Under the pieces are notes generated by a model, which was not told where the DNA came from, ran no database searches, and saw nothing but the letters and a program-made list of their open reading frames with translations. From Brassica napus (Eukaryota; Streptophyta; Magnoliopsida; Brassicales; Brassicaceae), in assembly GCF_020379485.1 (NCBI RefSeq), contig NC_063452.1:60037338-60101337 (forward strand): 64,000 nucleotides of DNA, in the 5' to 3' direction. This document shows, piece by piece, positions 22,536-34,818 of this stretch. Position 1 is the stretch's first letter, and the number at the start of each line of letters is the position of its first letter. The position numbers and the translations under genes are program-made.

Positions 22536-24204
22536 TTAGATCTTGATCCCGCGCAACCGCGCAGATATTTTTTTTCATTTATATATATATATATATATTC
22601 ATATTTGTTGTAGATCATTAGTGGTCTATATTTTTAATGTTAATCATATACTTGAACGTTTATACAATTATTTCATATACAATAATTTTATAATTTACTT
22701 GTTATAATTAATCAAAATTTTAAAACAGTATATATTTGTCACTTTTTATTAAATATTTATAGTATTATATTTGTATTTACTTAATAAGCAATTAATATAT
22801 TCATGAGAAAATATATTTAAAAATTATTCTGCATTTAGTTTATGCTAAATTTTGACATGTCATTCAAAACTGATTTTTTTTACCAATATTTTGTATGCTT
22901 ATTCATTTATATAATATATTATTGTATATACATCTAAGATATGTTAATTTTTAGACATGTATTATATAGTTTGCAAATTTTAAGCCGTTATGTCATAAAT
23001 AGTATATATATATTTTTAACATAACTAGTTTATATTTACGAAAATAAAATTTATCAATTTAATATACTTTTATCATATTTAGTTCAGTATAATAATTGTA
23101 TTATAACTTGATGATAAAATAGATAAAAATATGATAGAATTTTAATTATTCATTTTATAAACGAAAACTTAATATATATTAATGCATAATAATAGTTCAT
23201 TGCTAATTACAAAATTAGTAAAAATATGTACATAAATTTTTGAAAATTAGGATATCGTTAAAATATTTTTAAACAGATTTATTAGAACTTTTAAACTATA
23301 ATACAAATATATATTTATTTATATTTAAAATGAAAAGATATCATGATCAAAGTAGTTACATTTTTTTTTATATTATTAGCGTTAATGAAATACATGTTAA
23401 TTTTTGTACGTGTATTATATAGTTTGCTAATGTTAACTCGTCTTACCTACTTATTATATATTTATTCTTAACATAAATATTTTATGCTTATGAAAATAAA
23501 ATTTATAAATTTAATACAATTTTATTATATTTAGCTCACTATAATAATTGTCTTTTAATATTATTGATTATGATTATACAATAGATAAAAATATGATATA
23601 ATTTTTTATTTTTCATTTTAAAAACGATAACTAAATATATTAATGTATTATAATATTTCAAAAAATAATTTCAAAATTACTGAAAATATTTAAATAAAAT
23701 TTTTGAAAATGAAGATCTTGTGAAAATCTCTTAAAACAGATTTGTTTGAATTTTTTTTAAAAAATTTATTTATATCTAAAATAAAAAGATATCAAAAGAT
23801 ATTATGATTAATGTAGTTCAAAGATTCTATATATTATTAATTTTAGTAAATTACATTTAATGAAATTTCTAAATGATGGTCCAAATTAAAAAAAATCACA
23901 CTTGAAAGAAGTCATGGCTTCTATTTTAATATATAAGATATATTAGTGAAAATATTTAAATAAAATTTTTGAAAATGAAGATCTTGTGAAAATCTTTTAA
24001 AACAGATTTGTTTGAATGTTTTAAATAAATTTAATTATATTTAAAATAAAAAGATATCAAAAGATATTATGATTAAAGTAGTTTAAAGATTCTATATATT
24101 ATTAATTTTAGTAAATTACATTTAATTAAATTTTTAAAGGATGATCCAAATTAAAAAAAAATCACACATGAAAGAAGTCATGACTTCTATTTTAATATAT
24201 AAGA
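22536..24204 (-). mobile_element. Non-autonomous Helitron with tandem internal copies
   Basis: Read on the minus strand, the element starts TCTTATATATTAAAATAGAA at 24,204. It ends with the hairpin GCGCGGTTGCGCGGG followed by ATCAAGAT and CTAA at 22,536, flanked by the expected A/T target bases. It encodes no Rep/helicase. A second, almost identical 5' end lies 266 bp inward at 23,938, and a more diverged repeat of about 460 bp makes up the rest (22,920-23,380 against 23,386-23,830). It is either a tandemly expanded Helitron or one Helitron with repeated 5' ends. Confidence 0.8.
23681..24204. repeat. Tandem duplication of Helitron 5' end, 266-bp period
   Basis: Positions 23,681-23,938 and 23,947-24,204 share TGAAAATATTTAAATAAAAT, GAAGATCTTGTGAAAATC and GAAGTCATGRCTTCTATTTT in the same order. 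They end identically in AATATATAAGA. Differences are scattered single bases and one short gap. Confidence 0.85.
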
Positions 24205-24251
24205 TTTTTAAGTATATCTAGTACTTTATTTCTTCAGTCTATACATTCTGA

Positions 24252-24617
24252 GAACATTTCCAACCCATAACACTATTTTAGTGTCAAAATCACACTATTT
24301 TAGTGTAATTTCAACACTAAAAAAATATTCTTCTCCAACCATGACACCAAATTTCACACTAAAAATTATTTTATAATATTATATGTATTTATGTTTTTAT
24401 TTGTCATTTATTTAATTGTTTATTTTATTAATAAATTAAGTTAATAGTATTTTAGTGGGGTGAACAGTGTTTTAGTGTGATGAATAGTGTCACACCAAAT
24501 TTGGTGTGAAATTATACTGTTGCACTAAAATGATGTGATATTTAGTGTTGGGTTGGAAAAGGTTTTTGTGTCAAAATCACACTAAAATAGTGTTTTGGAG
24601 TTGGTTTGGAAATGACC
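24252..24617. mobile_element. MITE with long terminal inverted repeats, 366 bp
   Basis: The left arm starts GAACATTTCCAACCCATAAC, followed by ACTATTTTAGTGT. The right arm, reverse-complemented, starts GGTCATTTCCAAACCAACTC and also contains ACTATTTTAGTGT. The arms extend roughly 60 bases, so the sequence could form a long hairpin and seed small RNAs. The flanks TGA and TAA may be a degraded 3-bp target site, which would make this a Tourist-like element. Confidence 0.7.
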
Positions 24618-24824
24618 TAAGCATACATACCTATGATCACTAAAAGATCTTGATTAAATTGAACTTTTAGAAGAATATTAATCTTTTTTCGTGAATCAAT
24701 TAACTAGTGTCAATAAGACATTTGAGAAAACATTTTAAAACTAGCAAATGATTTCGAAATTTTCATTCCTCTAATATTTGTTTATTGTATATATATATTC
24801 TAAGCATACGAATAATCACTAATT

Positions 24825-26019
24825 GATGAAGCAGTGGAGCAGGGTAAGTTCAGGTCCCGCAGTGCAAAGAGCTATCACTCACTCACCTTTGCTTTGCGAA
24901 CGATCTGATGGTGTTCGTAGAAGGATCTAAGGAGTCTATTGAGGGGGCCCTTTCAGTATTTGATGACTTTGCTGTATGCTCAGGCCTTTGTATCAGTATA
25001 GAGAAATCCACAGTTTATATGGCTGGTGTCTCAGTAGAAGAGAAGAGAAGAATCTTAAAAAACTTCTCGTTTGCTGATGGAGACCTTTCGGTTCGTTATT
25101 TGGGTCTCCCACTGATGACTCAAGGGATGAAGAAGCAACATTACTTACCTCTGGTGGAAAAGATCAAAAGCATGATCAACTCTTGGACATGTAGATTTCT
25201 TTCATACGCTGGAAGACTTTAGTTGATAAAATCAGCCCTGATGATTTGACTGTGCTAAAGAACAATATTTGTCCTTCTACTGAGGATAGAAGTATGTGGC
25301 GCATGGAGTCGGGTTATAAAACTTGCTTCTCAACTAATGAGACTTGGAGGATATTGAGAGTAAAGTATGCTCAATTTAGTTGGTCAAGAAGTGTCTGGTT
25401 TTCGCAGGCTACCCCTAAGTTCTCGTTCATAGTGTGGCTTGCAATGTTGAACATGTTATCAACTATGGATAGAATTTCAAAATGGAGTAGAGCGGTAGAT
25501 GATACGTGTGTCTTGCGCAAGAATGCTCCTGAAACGAAGAATCATCTCTTCTTTGATTGTTCTTTCTCTTCTCAGGTATGGGATTACGTAGTAAAAGGGA
25601 TCTTGGGTAGTGCTCATACAAATGACTGGAATGCTGTAGTACTCTTGATTACAGATCAGACCATGGAAAGAAAGAAACTTTTATGTATCAGATATGCGTT
25701 TCAAGTTGCGGTCCATGCGTTATGGATGGAGAGAAATAAGATTAAGCACGATGATAAGCCTTTGCCTCTACCAGCTCTACAGAAGTTGATTGAGAAAGAG
25801 GTTCGTAATAAGTTAAGTCGGATGAGAACAAAGGGAGGGAAAGGTATACAAGGAATTTTACAATATTGGTTTAGAGCTAGATTGTGAATAGAAATATTTT
25901 TTTCTCTTGGGATTTTTAATCCAGAGTTGTAAAGGAGTAAGGAGTAGTTTTACATAAATGTGCATTAGTTGTAAATAGATTTTTTTTATGAATACATTTA
26001 ACATTCATTCAGAAAAAAA
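24825..26019 (+). mobile_element. Truncated, internally deleted LINE insertion
   Basis: GAATAATCACTAATT occurs at 24,810-24,824 and 26,020-26,034, and the insert ends in an A tract just before the right copy. These are hallmarks of L1-type retrotransposition. The 1,195-bp insert carries pieces of ORF2 only and lacks its 5' part, so it was truncated on arrival and also has an internal deletion near 25,220. Inactive. Confidence 0.9.
24842..25887 (+). pseudogene. LINE ORF2 fragment (RT end plus zf-RVT)
   Basis: From about 24,870 the frame reads the end of the reverse-transcriptase palm, with THLCFANDLMVF where FADD is expected (the N codon is at 24,899-24,901), then VRYLGLPLMTQGMKK and the thumb up to a stop at 25,220-25,222. 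After a jump, 25,246-25,887 encodes the zinc-finger-like zf-RVT region: WSRSVWFSQATPKFSFIVWL, then NHLFFDCSFSSQVWDYV and ALWMERNKIKHDD. The segment joining RT to zf-RVT is deleted. Confidence 0.85.
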
Positions 26020-26034
26020 GAATAATCACTAATT

Positions 26035-26349
26035 TTAGTTCTTTTTAAATTAACAATTTTAAAATTGTGATAAAATGATGCAATGTTGTTGGAAATCCGA
26101 AAACTATCAGTCGGTTGGGTAAAAGTAAAACCATCCACTTCACTCGGGCTAGTACCAGGAGAAAATGTCCCTACCGTTCGTTACTCAGCATGTGTCTCAT
26201 GTTACAACTCAAGATGGTTCGGTGGTTTGGGTTAGACAATACATGAAAAGGTAGTCTTAAAGCTCCATTCTAAATGCAAGTGGAACCCAAAGTCCAAATG
26301 GCCCATCTCAAGCCCGTTATAAGCTCATTACTCTCACATCTGTTTATGA
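26035..26349. other. SOAR1 3' flank
   Basis: About 315 bases between the LINE insertion and the SOAR1 stop on the minus strand. It probably contains the SOAR1 3' UTR. No other feature recognised. Confidence 0.5.
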
Positions 26350-28178
26350 CTAAGGACTTGAAGACTCGTGTGGTACTCTCACTGCATCTCCATCATCTGC
26401 CAACTTCCCGTCTTCACGCATCTTCACAAGCTTTCTCGGGTTTCTGCAAACCTTCAACACATCAGACATTGCTTCTGCTCTATGCAATATAGACTTCCTT
26501 CTATCTCCTCTACCAGGGGGTTGTGCATCCACCACTTCTCTGTACGTATTCGGTAGTTTCTCCGAGTGAGGAAGAGACGACATCACACCGCCTAATCTCT
26601 TCGCCATCTCGGTCAACCCTTTCGTCCTCAAACCGTTATCGATCATCTTGAATGTAATATACTGCGGAATGATCCCTCTCCTCACAACCTTCTCAAACTC
26701 CTCGAACGCTTCTTCGAACATGTCCAGCCTGCAGAGCAAATGAATCAGCATCGTGGTCGTTAACAAATCCGGATCGATTCCTCTGTTTTTCATCTCCTTG
26801 TCAACCTGCATCGCCAAGCTCAGCTTCCCATCCTCACAGAGCATTTTCATGATCAAATGGTACGTAAACCGATCCGGACTATGTCCAGCTTCAATCAACT
26901 TGAAGTACAAGTTCATCCCTTCTTCGGTCTTGTTATGCTTTGAGAAATACTTAAAGAAATGGTTGTAAGTAGTCGGCGTAGGATCAACCCCTCTGTTCAT
27001 CATCATCTTAAGTATCTTGCTAGCTCCTAACAAATCTCCAGCCTTGCAGAAGTTCTTAACTAGTGAGTTATAAGTCACTATAGTAGGACCCGATACGCAA
27101 ACAAAGAACCTCTCCATCATCCCTAAAGCTTCTTGTAACCTCCCAGCTTCTCCTAAACCGTCGATTATCGGATTAAACACCATGAAACTCATCTCCATTT
27201 CCGCCATCTTCATCTCTTCAAGAACCTCCATAGCAACCTCGACGCGACGCATCCTGCAGTACCCTTCTATGAGGGTACCGTAGGTGACAACGCTCAGCTT
27301 CACATTCATCTCCTTCATCTCTCCCCATAGATTCTCCGCTTGCTTTAGCTTTCTTGCACGGAACCATCCGTTTAATAAAATGTTGAAGATCCGAACAGAG
27401 GGAATCCAATTCGAATCCATCCTTCGTCTTCTCTCCATGTACATTGAAGCTTCTGTGACGTGTCCTTCTTTGCAAAGAGCGTCTAACAAAACCTCGAGAA
27501 GCGTAAGCTCTATATCGTAGCTTGTAGCGTATTCAAAAGCCTTTATAGCTTGCTGCACCATTCCTACAAGAGAAAAGCTCTAAGCAACAGATTCTAATTC
27601 AAATGTTCATCAATTTTTTACTGAAGCTTACCAGCACGAGCATACCGTCTGATCAAAACGGTGAACGTGTCTGCTGTAACTAACTCTGATCCTCCATCGC
27701 TTCTCACCCGATCAAAGATCAACGACCACGCGCTCTCGAAGTCACGTGCTTTGCACATGGCGTTGATAACGGAATTGAATAGTGACGGAGATAGTGTAAA
27801 CGTAGGTTTCGTATCGGCCCATTTGAACACTGAGTGGAGCAGCATCGGCGAGGAGCTTAACCGGTCGAACAGAGCCTGAACCAGCTGATAACTCGGTTCG
27901 ATTCCGGTTTCGTTTAGAGCTGACTCGAGGCTCGAACCGGGGATTACGTTTTGGTTTTCGAGGAGATTCGATATGGTGGCGAGATCGGTCTGTGAGAAAT
28001 CAGGGACGGTGAGCTGATGACGTGTTGAATCGGGTGAGGCGGGTGGTTGTTGTAACCGTTGGATTGGAATAGGCGGGGATGAACGGCGAGATGATGAGAA
28101 TTTGTGAAGGAGGAAGTGGTGGTGAGAGTTAGGGTTTAAGGGGCGGATGCGGCGGAAGGAGGTGAACAGAGAGTTCAT
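26350..28178 (-). CDS. SOAR1: Pentatricopeptide repeat protein, SOAR1-like
   Basis: Two minus-strand exons, 28178-27632 and 27563-26350, separated by a 68-bp GT-AG intron, join in frame to 586 codons. The intron falls inside the repeat ARAG|MVQQ, so both exons are needed. The protein has a Ser/Pro/His-rich N terminus, then tandem 35-residue PPR motifs, for example VTYGTLIEGYCRMRRVEVAM, VTYNSLVKNFCKAGDLLGAS and FTYHLIMKMLCEDGKLSLAM, and a basic C-terminal tail. It matches my recollection of At5g11310, next to YUC4 in Arabidopsis. That protein, SOAR1, is reported as a cytosol/nucleus PPR protein that dampens abscisic acid signalling; organellar targeting has also been predicted for it. RNA binding is inferred from the repeats. 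Confidence 0.9.
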
Positions 28179-29640
28179 TTTTCCAACCGCCGTTAAAAGT
28201 GGCCGCCGATGCGAATAAGATACTTTGGCGCGTTCCGACTTTATTTGGGCTTATGTCCGTTACTGGAAATATCCACCAATGGACTTTTTAGGCTCGGCTC
28301 GCGAGGTCAACTGGCCCAAACCTTTTTTTTTTTGTTTTGGAATAAAACATTTACCGGTATTTGATAGATTTATTTCTAAATATAATGTATTTGTTAATAA
28401 TATTATTTTACATAATTAAATTTTTGTGTCATAAATAATTTTTATTATATTATATTAGATTATTTATAAACACAATTTTTGTTTTGTTTTAGGATATATA
28501 TATTAGAACGGTATTTGTAACTGTTATTTATATTAACGATGTTAAACCTCGATAATATATGTGTCAGTTATAACGACAAAATAAATATAACGACAAAATA
28601 AATATACTTAATTCAATGTTGTTGAATTGGTAAAACGTTTGTTGACTAACTATAATTTAAATTTTTATATATGTGAATAAGCTCTTGAAATAATTGTAGT
28701 ATAACAATTTTTTTGTAGTATTTATTGTTTTCCTCCAATTCTTTTTCAAAGTTGCTTATTTTGTTGCAATTAAAAATGACATAATGGAAATATATTATTG
28801 ACCAGAATAGTTGGCTCATTGGTGGGATACAGGATTGTGAGATTGACAACATTTCTAACTTGCTCATGAGTCATGGACTGTCTACATGCATAGTCAATAT
28901 AGCAATCATTTTAAATAGATCGGCGCATACGAAAGTGATATACTGATGTTATACATGCAAACAACATTAGTGTCATGCGCGAGAGTAATTTTTTTTTTTT
29001 TAATCGAATTAATTTTTTTTTTAATCGAAATAATTTTTATTCAACTCGGAAATGGAAATTCAGATTCATTTATAAGCTCGATTGGAACTAAATAACTCAA
29101 GTAAAAGAATTACAATTTTGCTTCGCTCACCTACTACACCCGACATATTCCGTTACTTCGTTTTCAAAATGGGTGAGCCTAATCTGTATTGCATATTTCC
29201 ATAATTCACTGTCAAAATGTAAAGTTACAGTCTGTATGTGAGGTGCATCCATCCTCTTTCGTTTGTTCAACTGAGAATTTCCAGCCGACTGGGTTTATCA
29301 CCATCCATTCATTTTAAGGAAAATAGAAATACAGTAAAATTAAATAAAAATACAGATTGCACTATTCCACGTATAGTAACAAAGACCAAGCTATAGAAAA
29401 CATATGTGGCAATATAATACCAAATCAGAAAAATATCTTTACCAAAAAAGCAAAGGAATATATAAAAATCGCCTTTTGTCAAAGTAGAAAGTTTATTTTA
29501 TTTTTATTATAGTTTTTTAAGTTGAGAAAAACAGAGTAATAAATTATTTTAATCCGAGATAATTGTGAAATTTGAAACAGTGCCTTTCACTGAGTCTCGC
29601 TTCCCCGCTCCTCACCGCTCTTCCCCACCTACACCTATAA
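28179..29640. other. Shared upstream region of SOAR1 (-) and CYCA2;2 (+)
   Basis: About 1.46 kb between divergent genes. Near 28,979-29,030 there are T-tract repeats, and from 29,650 a CT-rich leader of the cyclin begins. I see no gene. The promoters of both neighbours must lie here; no specific element could be assigned with confidence. Confidence 0.55.
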
Positions 29641-30287
29641 TATAACACTCTCTCTCTCTCTACTGTCTCCCAATTTCATCGCTTACTCTCTCTCTCTCTG
29701 GAGCGTTCTCTATTTACAGTGAGCTTCTCTAGACCGCGATCGCCGGAAAAATCATAATCCGATTATCTGAGCTTAGGTATAATCATCATCATCACGTCTC
29801 GTCTGCATACCATTTTTTCTCGATTTTCTGAGTTTTTTTTTTGCGAAATCTTAGCTCGTTCCTCTTCGCTTTAATCGACCATAGTTTGGGCTTTAGACTG
29901 CTCGATCTTCCCCGGCGAATGCTTTTTGTTTGTTTGTTTGCCTTTGATTGAGATGATTCCTCTTTGTTGTCTCCGCTTGTATTAGCTTTCGAAATTATCG
30001 AGATGATTCGTGAATAACGATTATCTGAAACGTGCATGTACTCTATGGCTCATCGTGTGTTATAGGCGAGATAATCTGTTTTGAATTGAAAAAAAATTAG
30101 ATTCTGTGATGATGAATTAAACATGATAACTAGTTGTGATTAGCTGGGTTGCTTCCTTTATTGAGAGATCTGTGGCACAATGTGATTATTATTATATGCT
30201 TGTTTCTTCCTGAGTTGTATGCTGCATTTGAACACTGGTTATACAGTGACTATAACAACCTCTTTGATCTGCAGGCTCGGCTAAATT
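29641..30287 (+). promoter_or_regulatory. CYCA2;2 5' UTR with intron
   Basis: A CT-rich leader (CTCTCTCTCT runs at 29,650-29,700) is followed by a likely donor at 29,777 (CTTAG|GTATAA) and an acceptor ending at 30,274 (TTGATCTGCAG), 13 bases before the start codon. The roughly 500-bp 5' UTR intron is T-rich with no long open frame. Splice sites are inferred from consensus only. Confidence 0.6.
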
Positions 30288-32835
30288 ATGGATTGCTCTT
30301 CTTCGATGCATCCAAATGCAAACAAAGAGAACGTCTCTACTTCAGATGTTGAAGGAGGTTTTGGCCGCATAACGAGATCACGAGCTAAAAAGGCCTTGGG
30401 AGGAGGAGTATCTATACCTCCAACAAAACCCTCTTTTAAACAGGTATTGAAACATTGTTCTTATAAAATTTCATAAACGAGTTGCAGCAGATGTTACGAA
30501 AAATCTCTAATCTTACTGATTCTTGTTTATCAGCAAAAGAAGCGTTCAGTACTTCAGGATGTGAGTAATACCTCTGCAGGAAATATATATTCAGACCTCC
30601 TGGGAGGTGGGAACATCAAGGTAAAGCTTTCAGATGATATTGTTTTCGTTTCTTGGTTGTTTATTATAAATCTTATGTTGGTTATATAGCCTTCAAGCTT
30701 CTCCTTTGAGCTTCATATTATCGAGATCACGTTGCAGGTTACCAGAAAAAGTATAAAGCAGTGTAAAAAGGCAGCAAAGGGAGGTGCTGATGTTGCCATG
30801 GAAATTCTGGATGATATGCATACTGAAAAATCGAAACTAGCTGAAGATTTGTCCAAGATCAGGATGGCTGAATCCCAATATGCTTCTCTTTCTATCTCTA
30901 AGGATGAAGAAATTACTGAGCAACGTAAGAACTGTATTTGTTAATCCAAGGGTCTTGTTGATTCCTCATTAACTCTTGCTCCAGCATTGGACTCCAAGAT
31001 GCTAAATTGTTTAGTAGCAATTCCTATTAAATTGTGCTGTTAAAAGGACTGAAACAAGTGAAGTCTATACCCAAAATGTATGTTTCTCACTCTTTACTCA
31101 AGGTATGCGTCTTTTATTGGCTTGTGCAGAAGAAGACGGTTCTGGTGCAATGGATTTTTGTCAAGTTGTAGATATCGATTCCAATGATAAAGATCCTCAG
31201 TGTTGCAGCTTGTATGCTGCTGATATATACGACAACATTAATGTTGCAGAGGTTTTTAGTTACACGATCCCAACTGCTTACATCTTTCCACAATTAATTT
31301 AAGGATTTTTGGAGTTCTAACCTTCTTTTCTGCAGCTTCAACCGCGACCCTTGGCTAATTATATGGAGCTTGTGCAGCGAGATATCGACCCAGCCATGAG
31401 AAGGATTCTAATTGACTGGCTTGTAGAGGTTAGTTCTCCTCTGATTGACATAGCATTCCTTTAAAAAAAAATTGAGCACAAACTGAGGATATTGTTTCAA
31501 GCATTTTGAGTAACATTCTTCACTGCGTGTACTTCTTCCAGGTTTCTGAAGACTACAATCTGGTTCCAGATACGCTTTACCTTACTGTGAATCTTATTGA
31601 TCGGTTTCTATCCAACAGTTGCATTGAAAGGCATAGACTCCAGCTCCTTGGTGTCACTTGCATGCTTATAGCTTCGTAAGTCCCTACTTTGTTGTTTTTT
31701 CGGGGATGTCAATTTAGCACGATTCTATTGAATACCATTTCCATCCAAAGGAGAGGGCGAAAGTTAAATATGCATATATGTTAAAGTAGAGAAACACTAA
31801 TACTTTCTCTTTTGTACTTTTTGTTGCCCCGTGAAGAAAATACGAAGAGCTTTCCGCACCACCGGTGGAGGAGTTTTGCTGCATTACGGCCAATACATAC
31901 ACAAGACCGGAAGTAAGTACCATTCAAAATGCACATATCTTGGTGTCTTCGCTGTGTATAGATTCTTGATAAAGAAATAAACAAATTATAAACTGTGTTT
32001 CAGGTGCTGAGCATGGAGATTCAAGTTCTAAATTTTGTGCAATTTAAATTATGTGTTCCTACGACCAAAACCTTTCTGAGGTAAACATTAATGGCAGAAC
32101 TATATGCATCACCACATCTTCCTAACTTGGTTCAAAAAAACAGTATTGACTCATTTTTCAACTTATCTTAACAATGTTTGTCAGGCGGTTTCTTAGAGCA
32201 GCTCAAGCTTCTTACAAGGTGTTGAACAATGATCCATTCGCCATCAATCTTCAGTACTATGGAGACTTGAAATCTGACTTTGCTCCTTTTTCATAATTTA
32301 TGCAGTCGCCTCTGGTTGAAATGGAGTTTTTAGCAAACTATCTAGCCGAGCTGACACTCGTGGAATATAATTTCCTAAGGTTCCTGCCATCACTAGTTGC
32401 TGCTTCAGCTGTTTTCCTAGCCAGATGGACCCTTGACCAAACTGAAGATCCTTGGGTCAGTAATTTTTATTGAATCTTACAAAAGTTTTTTTTTTTTTTT
32501 TCTGTTTGCTGATAAAAGAATGCTATTGGTTACAGAATCCTACTCTGCAGCACTATACCAGATATGACGTAGCTGAGCTGAAAACAGCAGTACTCGCAAT
32601 GGAGGATTTGCAGCTCAACACCAGCGGATGTACCCTCACTGCCACCCGTGAGAAATACAACCAAGCAAAGGTACGTTCCTCTACAAAAACACTGTTAAGT
32701 CACGGATTGTTGAAAAAAGGTGAAGGAAGTAAAATGGTGATTGAACTGGTTCGAATTTTACATGACTATGAATAGTTTAAGAGCGTGGCAAAGCTGGCAT
32801 CTCCCAAACGAGTTGCACCACTTTTCTCAGGATGA
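30288..32835 (+). CDS. CYCA2;2: A2-type mitotic cyclin (CYCA2;2 / CYC3B)
   Basis: Twelve exons join in frame to 436 codons, equal to the Arabidopsis protein: 30288-30443, 30534-30620, 30738-30924, 31130-31251, 31336-31428, 31542-31675, 31837-31912, 32004-32080, 32185-32218, 32306-32455, 32536-32670 and 32776-32835. A destruction box RSVLQDVSN (residues 56-64) would target it for APC/C degradation. The N-terminal cyclin fold begins at [20 protein letters not shown] with [12 protein letters not shown], the A-type signature. The C-terminal cyclin fold follows from about residue 310. Such cyclins bind CDKA/CDKB to drive S/G2-M progression and restrain endoreduplication. All introns are GT-AG and no lesion is visible. 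Confidence 0.95.
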
Positions 32836-33640
32836 AACTAAAACAATAACCAAGGCCGGTGGTGATCAATCCCTAGTTTCAGACATTGGATTTAGTGGTC
32901 TCTTCCTTTGACCATTGATTTCCCAGTGTTTGTTTCTACTCAAGTTTTGTCTGTCTGTTTCTATGTAGCTATTGTGTGGCGCTAGTGATTTATAAGACCA
33001 TTTACCTGTCACATATGTTGAGGAGTTTTGTTATCTCATTTCTACACCTATTTCACCACCTTGCAAGATTATGTACTTAAGAGCTCTTGTAAAAGGAATA
33101 GAGACAAAAGTTATAATAATACATATGATTCATGGCTAGATTGTTGTGTTCTTTATTCAGATTTCACAATGCTATATTCATATGGGAACGTTTAGATATG
33201 CAGAGTTGTGGAATAGATGTAGCCAGAACAGAAGGAACTGACCAAGAATTGTAGAATAGTACCTTCTGCTTGTTCGATTATCACATCAATGACCATCACT
33301 AGCTTCCCAATATCCAGTCAATCTCACCCCAACTAAACCCCCATCAGTTTCATAGTTGAGCTACGCAGGTACACTACTTATAGTATCGACTAGATAAACA
33401 AGAAACCTTTAACAAAACATTTCAAATTCTAGTCCTTCTCGTGAACGATTGGTATAGCCTTTGAAAAAAGAAGAAAAGAAAATAAAACTAGGATTTGAAT
33501 TGCGGAAACTGAGTAGAGTACACAAAAGAAACAACTCACAAAACTCAGGATACATGAGTGCTAACAACACGGTAAAGAGTGTGACAGTAACATTCTCCTA
33601 TCACGGTATTTTGCAGGGAAAGACAAGACAACAAAAAAAC
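32836..33640. other. Convergent 3' region of CYCA2;2 and At5g11280-like gene
   Basis: About 800 bases hold the two 3' UTRs. Candidate polyadenylation sequences occur near 33,110 on the plus strand (TTATAATAATACA). A plus-strand open frame at 33,461-33,850 is antisense to the neighbouring exon and is not supported as a gene. Confidence 0.55.
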
Positions 33641-34586
33641 TCACTTGAGCTTGGATTTCGAAGAGCTCATGAGAGGTTTAGCAATGGGACGAGCAGGAGC
33701 GGCCCTCGTGGCTTTCTTCAAGTTATAATTTATCATAGAGAAAGCGCAGATCACCGCAATCACCATGGTTGGGTACACATAAACGGTTTTACTCGGATCA
33801 GTATTCACTGGCTTCTTCAAGATCCCTTCTTTGACAAGACCCCAAACTAGCAGCAATGACCCAAACATGCCCATCCTACCAGGCTTTAGCAAACCGATAA
33901 AGGCCCCAGCTACAGAGAAGTAGCTCCCTGCAAGAACCTGGCCAAAAATAATCCTCTTAGTAACGCAAAATAAATTATATAAATAATCCTCTTAGTAACG
34001 CAAAACAAATGATATAATGCTTATAGAATGAACCGAACCGAACCTCTAGGCGCTGAAGATCAGGAACTGCAGATGCATCTTTGACATTGGTGAGATTGTA
34101 AAGATCTAACACATTTTCCCACTTTGGAAACGTCATGTTGGTGGCGAGACCATGGACAATAGCACCAGGGTATAAGAGACCCTTTATGACCGGAACAGGA
34201 AAGATCTCACTAGAAATCAACTGAGACGATGTCACATGGATCGGTGACATACACATTCCAGATCTACATGGTACCCTGTTTTCACATCGTGATTCGAGTC
34301 AGATTTAAACCAAGTAATGAATGAATGATCCAAGAGTTCTAAATCTACTGATCAAAAGTTCAATTCTTTCGATTTTACTATTGATTTATATCGATTTAGC
34401 TAGCTTAATCTAGAGATCCAGAAGCTAATACATGGCACAAGGAACTAGATCAAATTCGGAAACTTGGGAGAGTGAATCCATTTACCTGAAGAGAGGGATC
34501 TGGAGGATGATCAAGAGGAAGTAAACCCATGAGGCTATCGACGAAAAGTTCTTAATCCATCCCTTTGATTGCGCTGGATTCGCCAT
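33641..34586 (-). CDS. Small conserved multi-span membrane protein (At5g11280-like)
   Basis: Three minus-strand exons, 34586-34486, 34275-34044 and 33937-33641, join to 209 codons. It starts MANPAQSKGWIKNF, and a hydrophobic segment (ASWVYFLLIILQIPLF) follows at residues 18-33. Later hydrophobic stretches are GMFGSLLLVWGLV and VYPTMVIAVICAFSMI, and the C-terminal tail is basic and Ser-rich (LMSSSKSKLK). A loop with two cysteines (VPCRSGMC) lies just after the first segment. It corresponds to Arabidopsis At5g11280, a conserved plant membrane protein for which I know no established function. It is divergent from OCP3, with 232 bp between the start codons. Confidence 0.88.
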
Positions 34587-34818
34587 TATCAATCCCTGAA
34601 GGAAGGAAAACAATCTAGAGAGAGATACAGAGTGGAGACCCGTTGAAACCAGACGAAGCATAAAAAACAAACGACTTTATAAACGGCACGCGTTGCTATA
34701 TCGTAAACAGTAAACAGCATGAAGGTTTTTTTTTTATCTTTGAGGGTGAAGCGACGTCGTTTCGGTTCATATAAACGCTGCTTATTACTTCCTTCTGCTG
34801 AAAACAGCAAACAGTTTG
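34587..34818. promoter_or_regulatory. Short bidirectional promoter, At5g11280-like / OCP3
   Basis: Only 232 bases separate the two divergent start codons, so both promoters and 5' UTRs share this space. A GACGTC palindrome (34,753-34,758), an ACGT-core C-box of the kind recognised by bZIP factors including HY5, sits inside it. No clear TATA box is seen for either gene. Confidence 0.6.

Noticed and set aside
30149..30352. Plus-strand open frame overlapping the cyclin start
   Set aside because: It spans the 5' UTR intron and exon 1 in the wrong phase for the cyclin.
33461..33850. Plus-strand 129-codon frame
   Set aside because: It overlaps the last exon of the At5g11280-like gene in antisense and has no recognisable domain.
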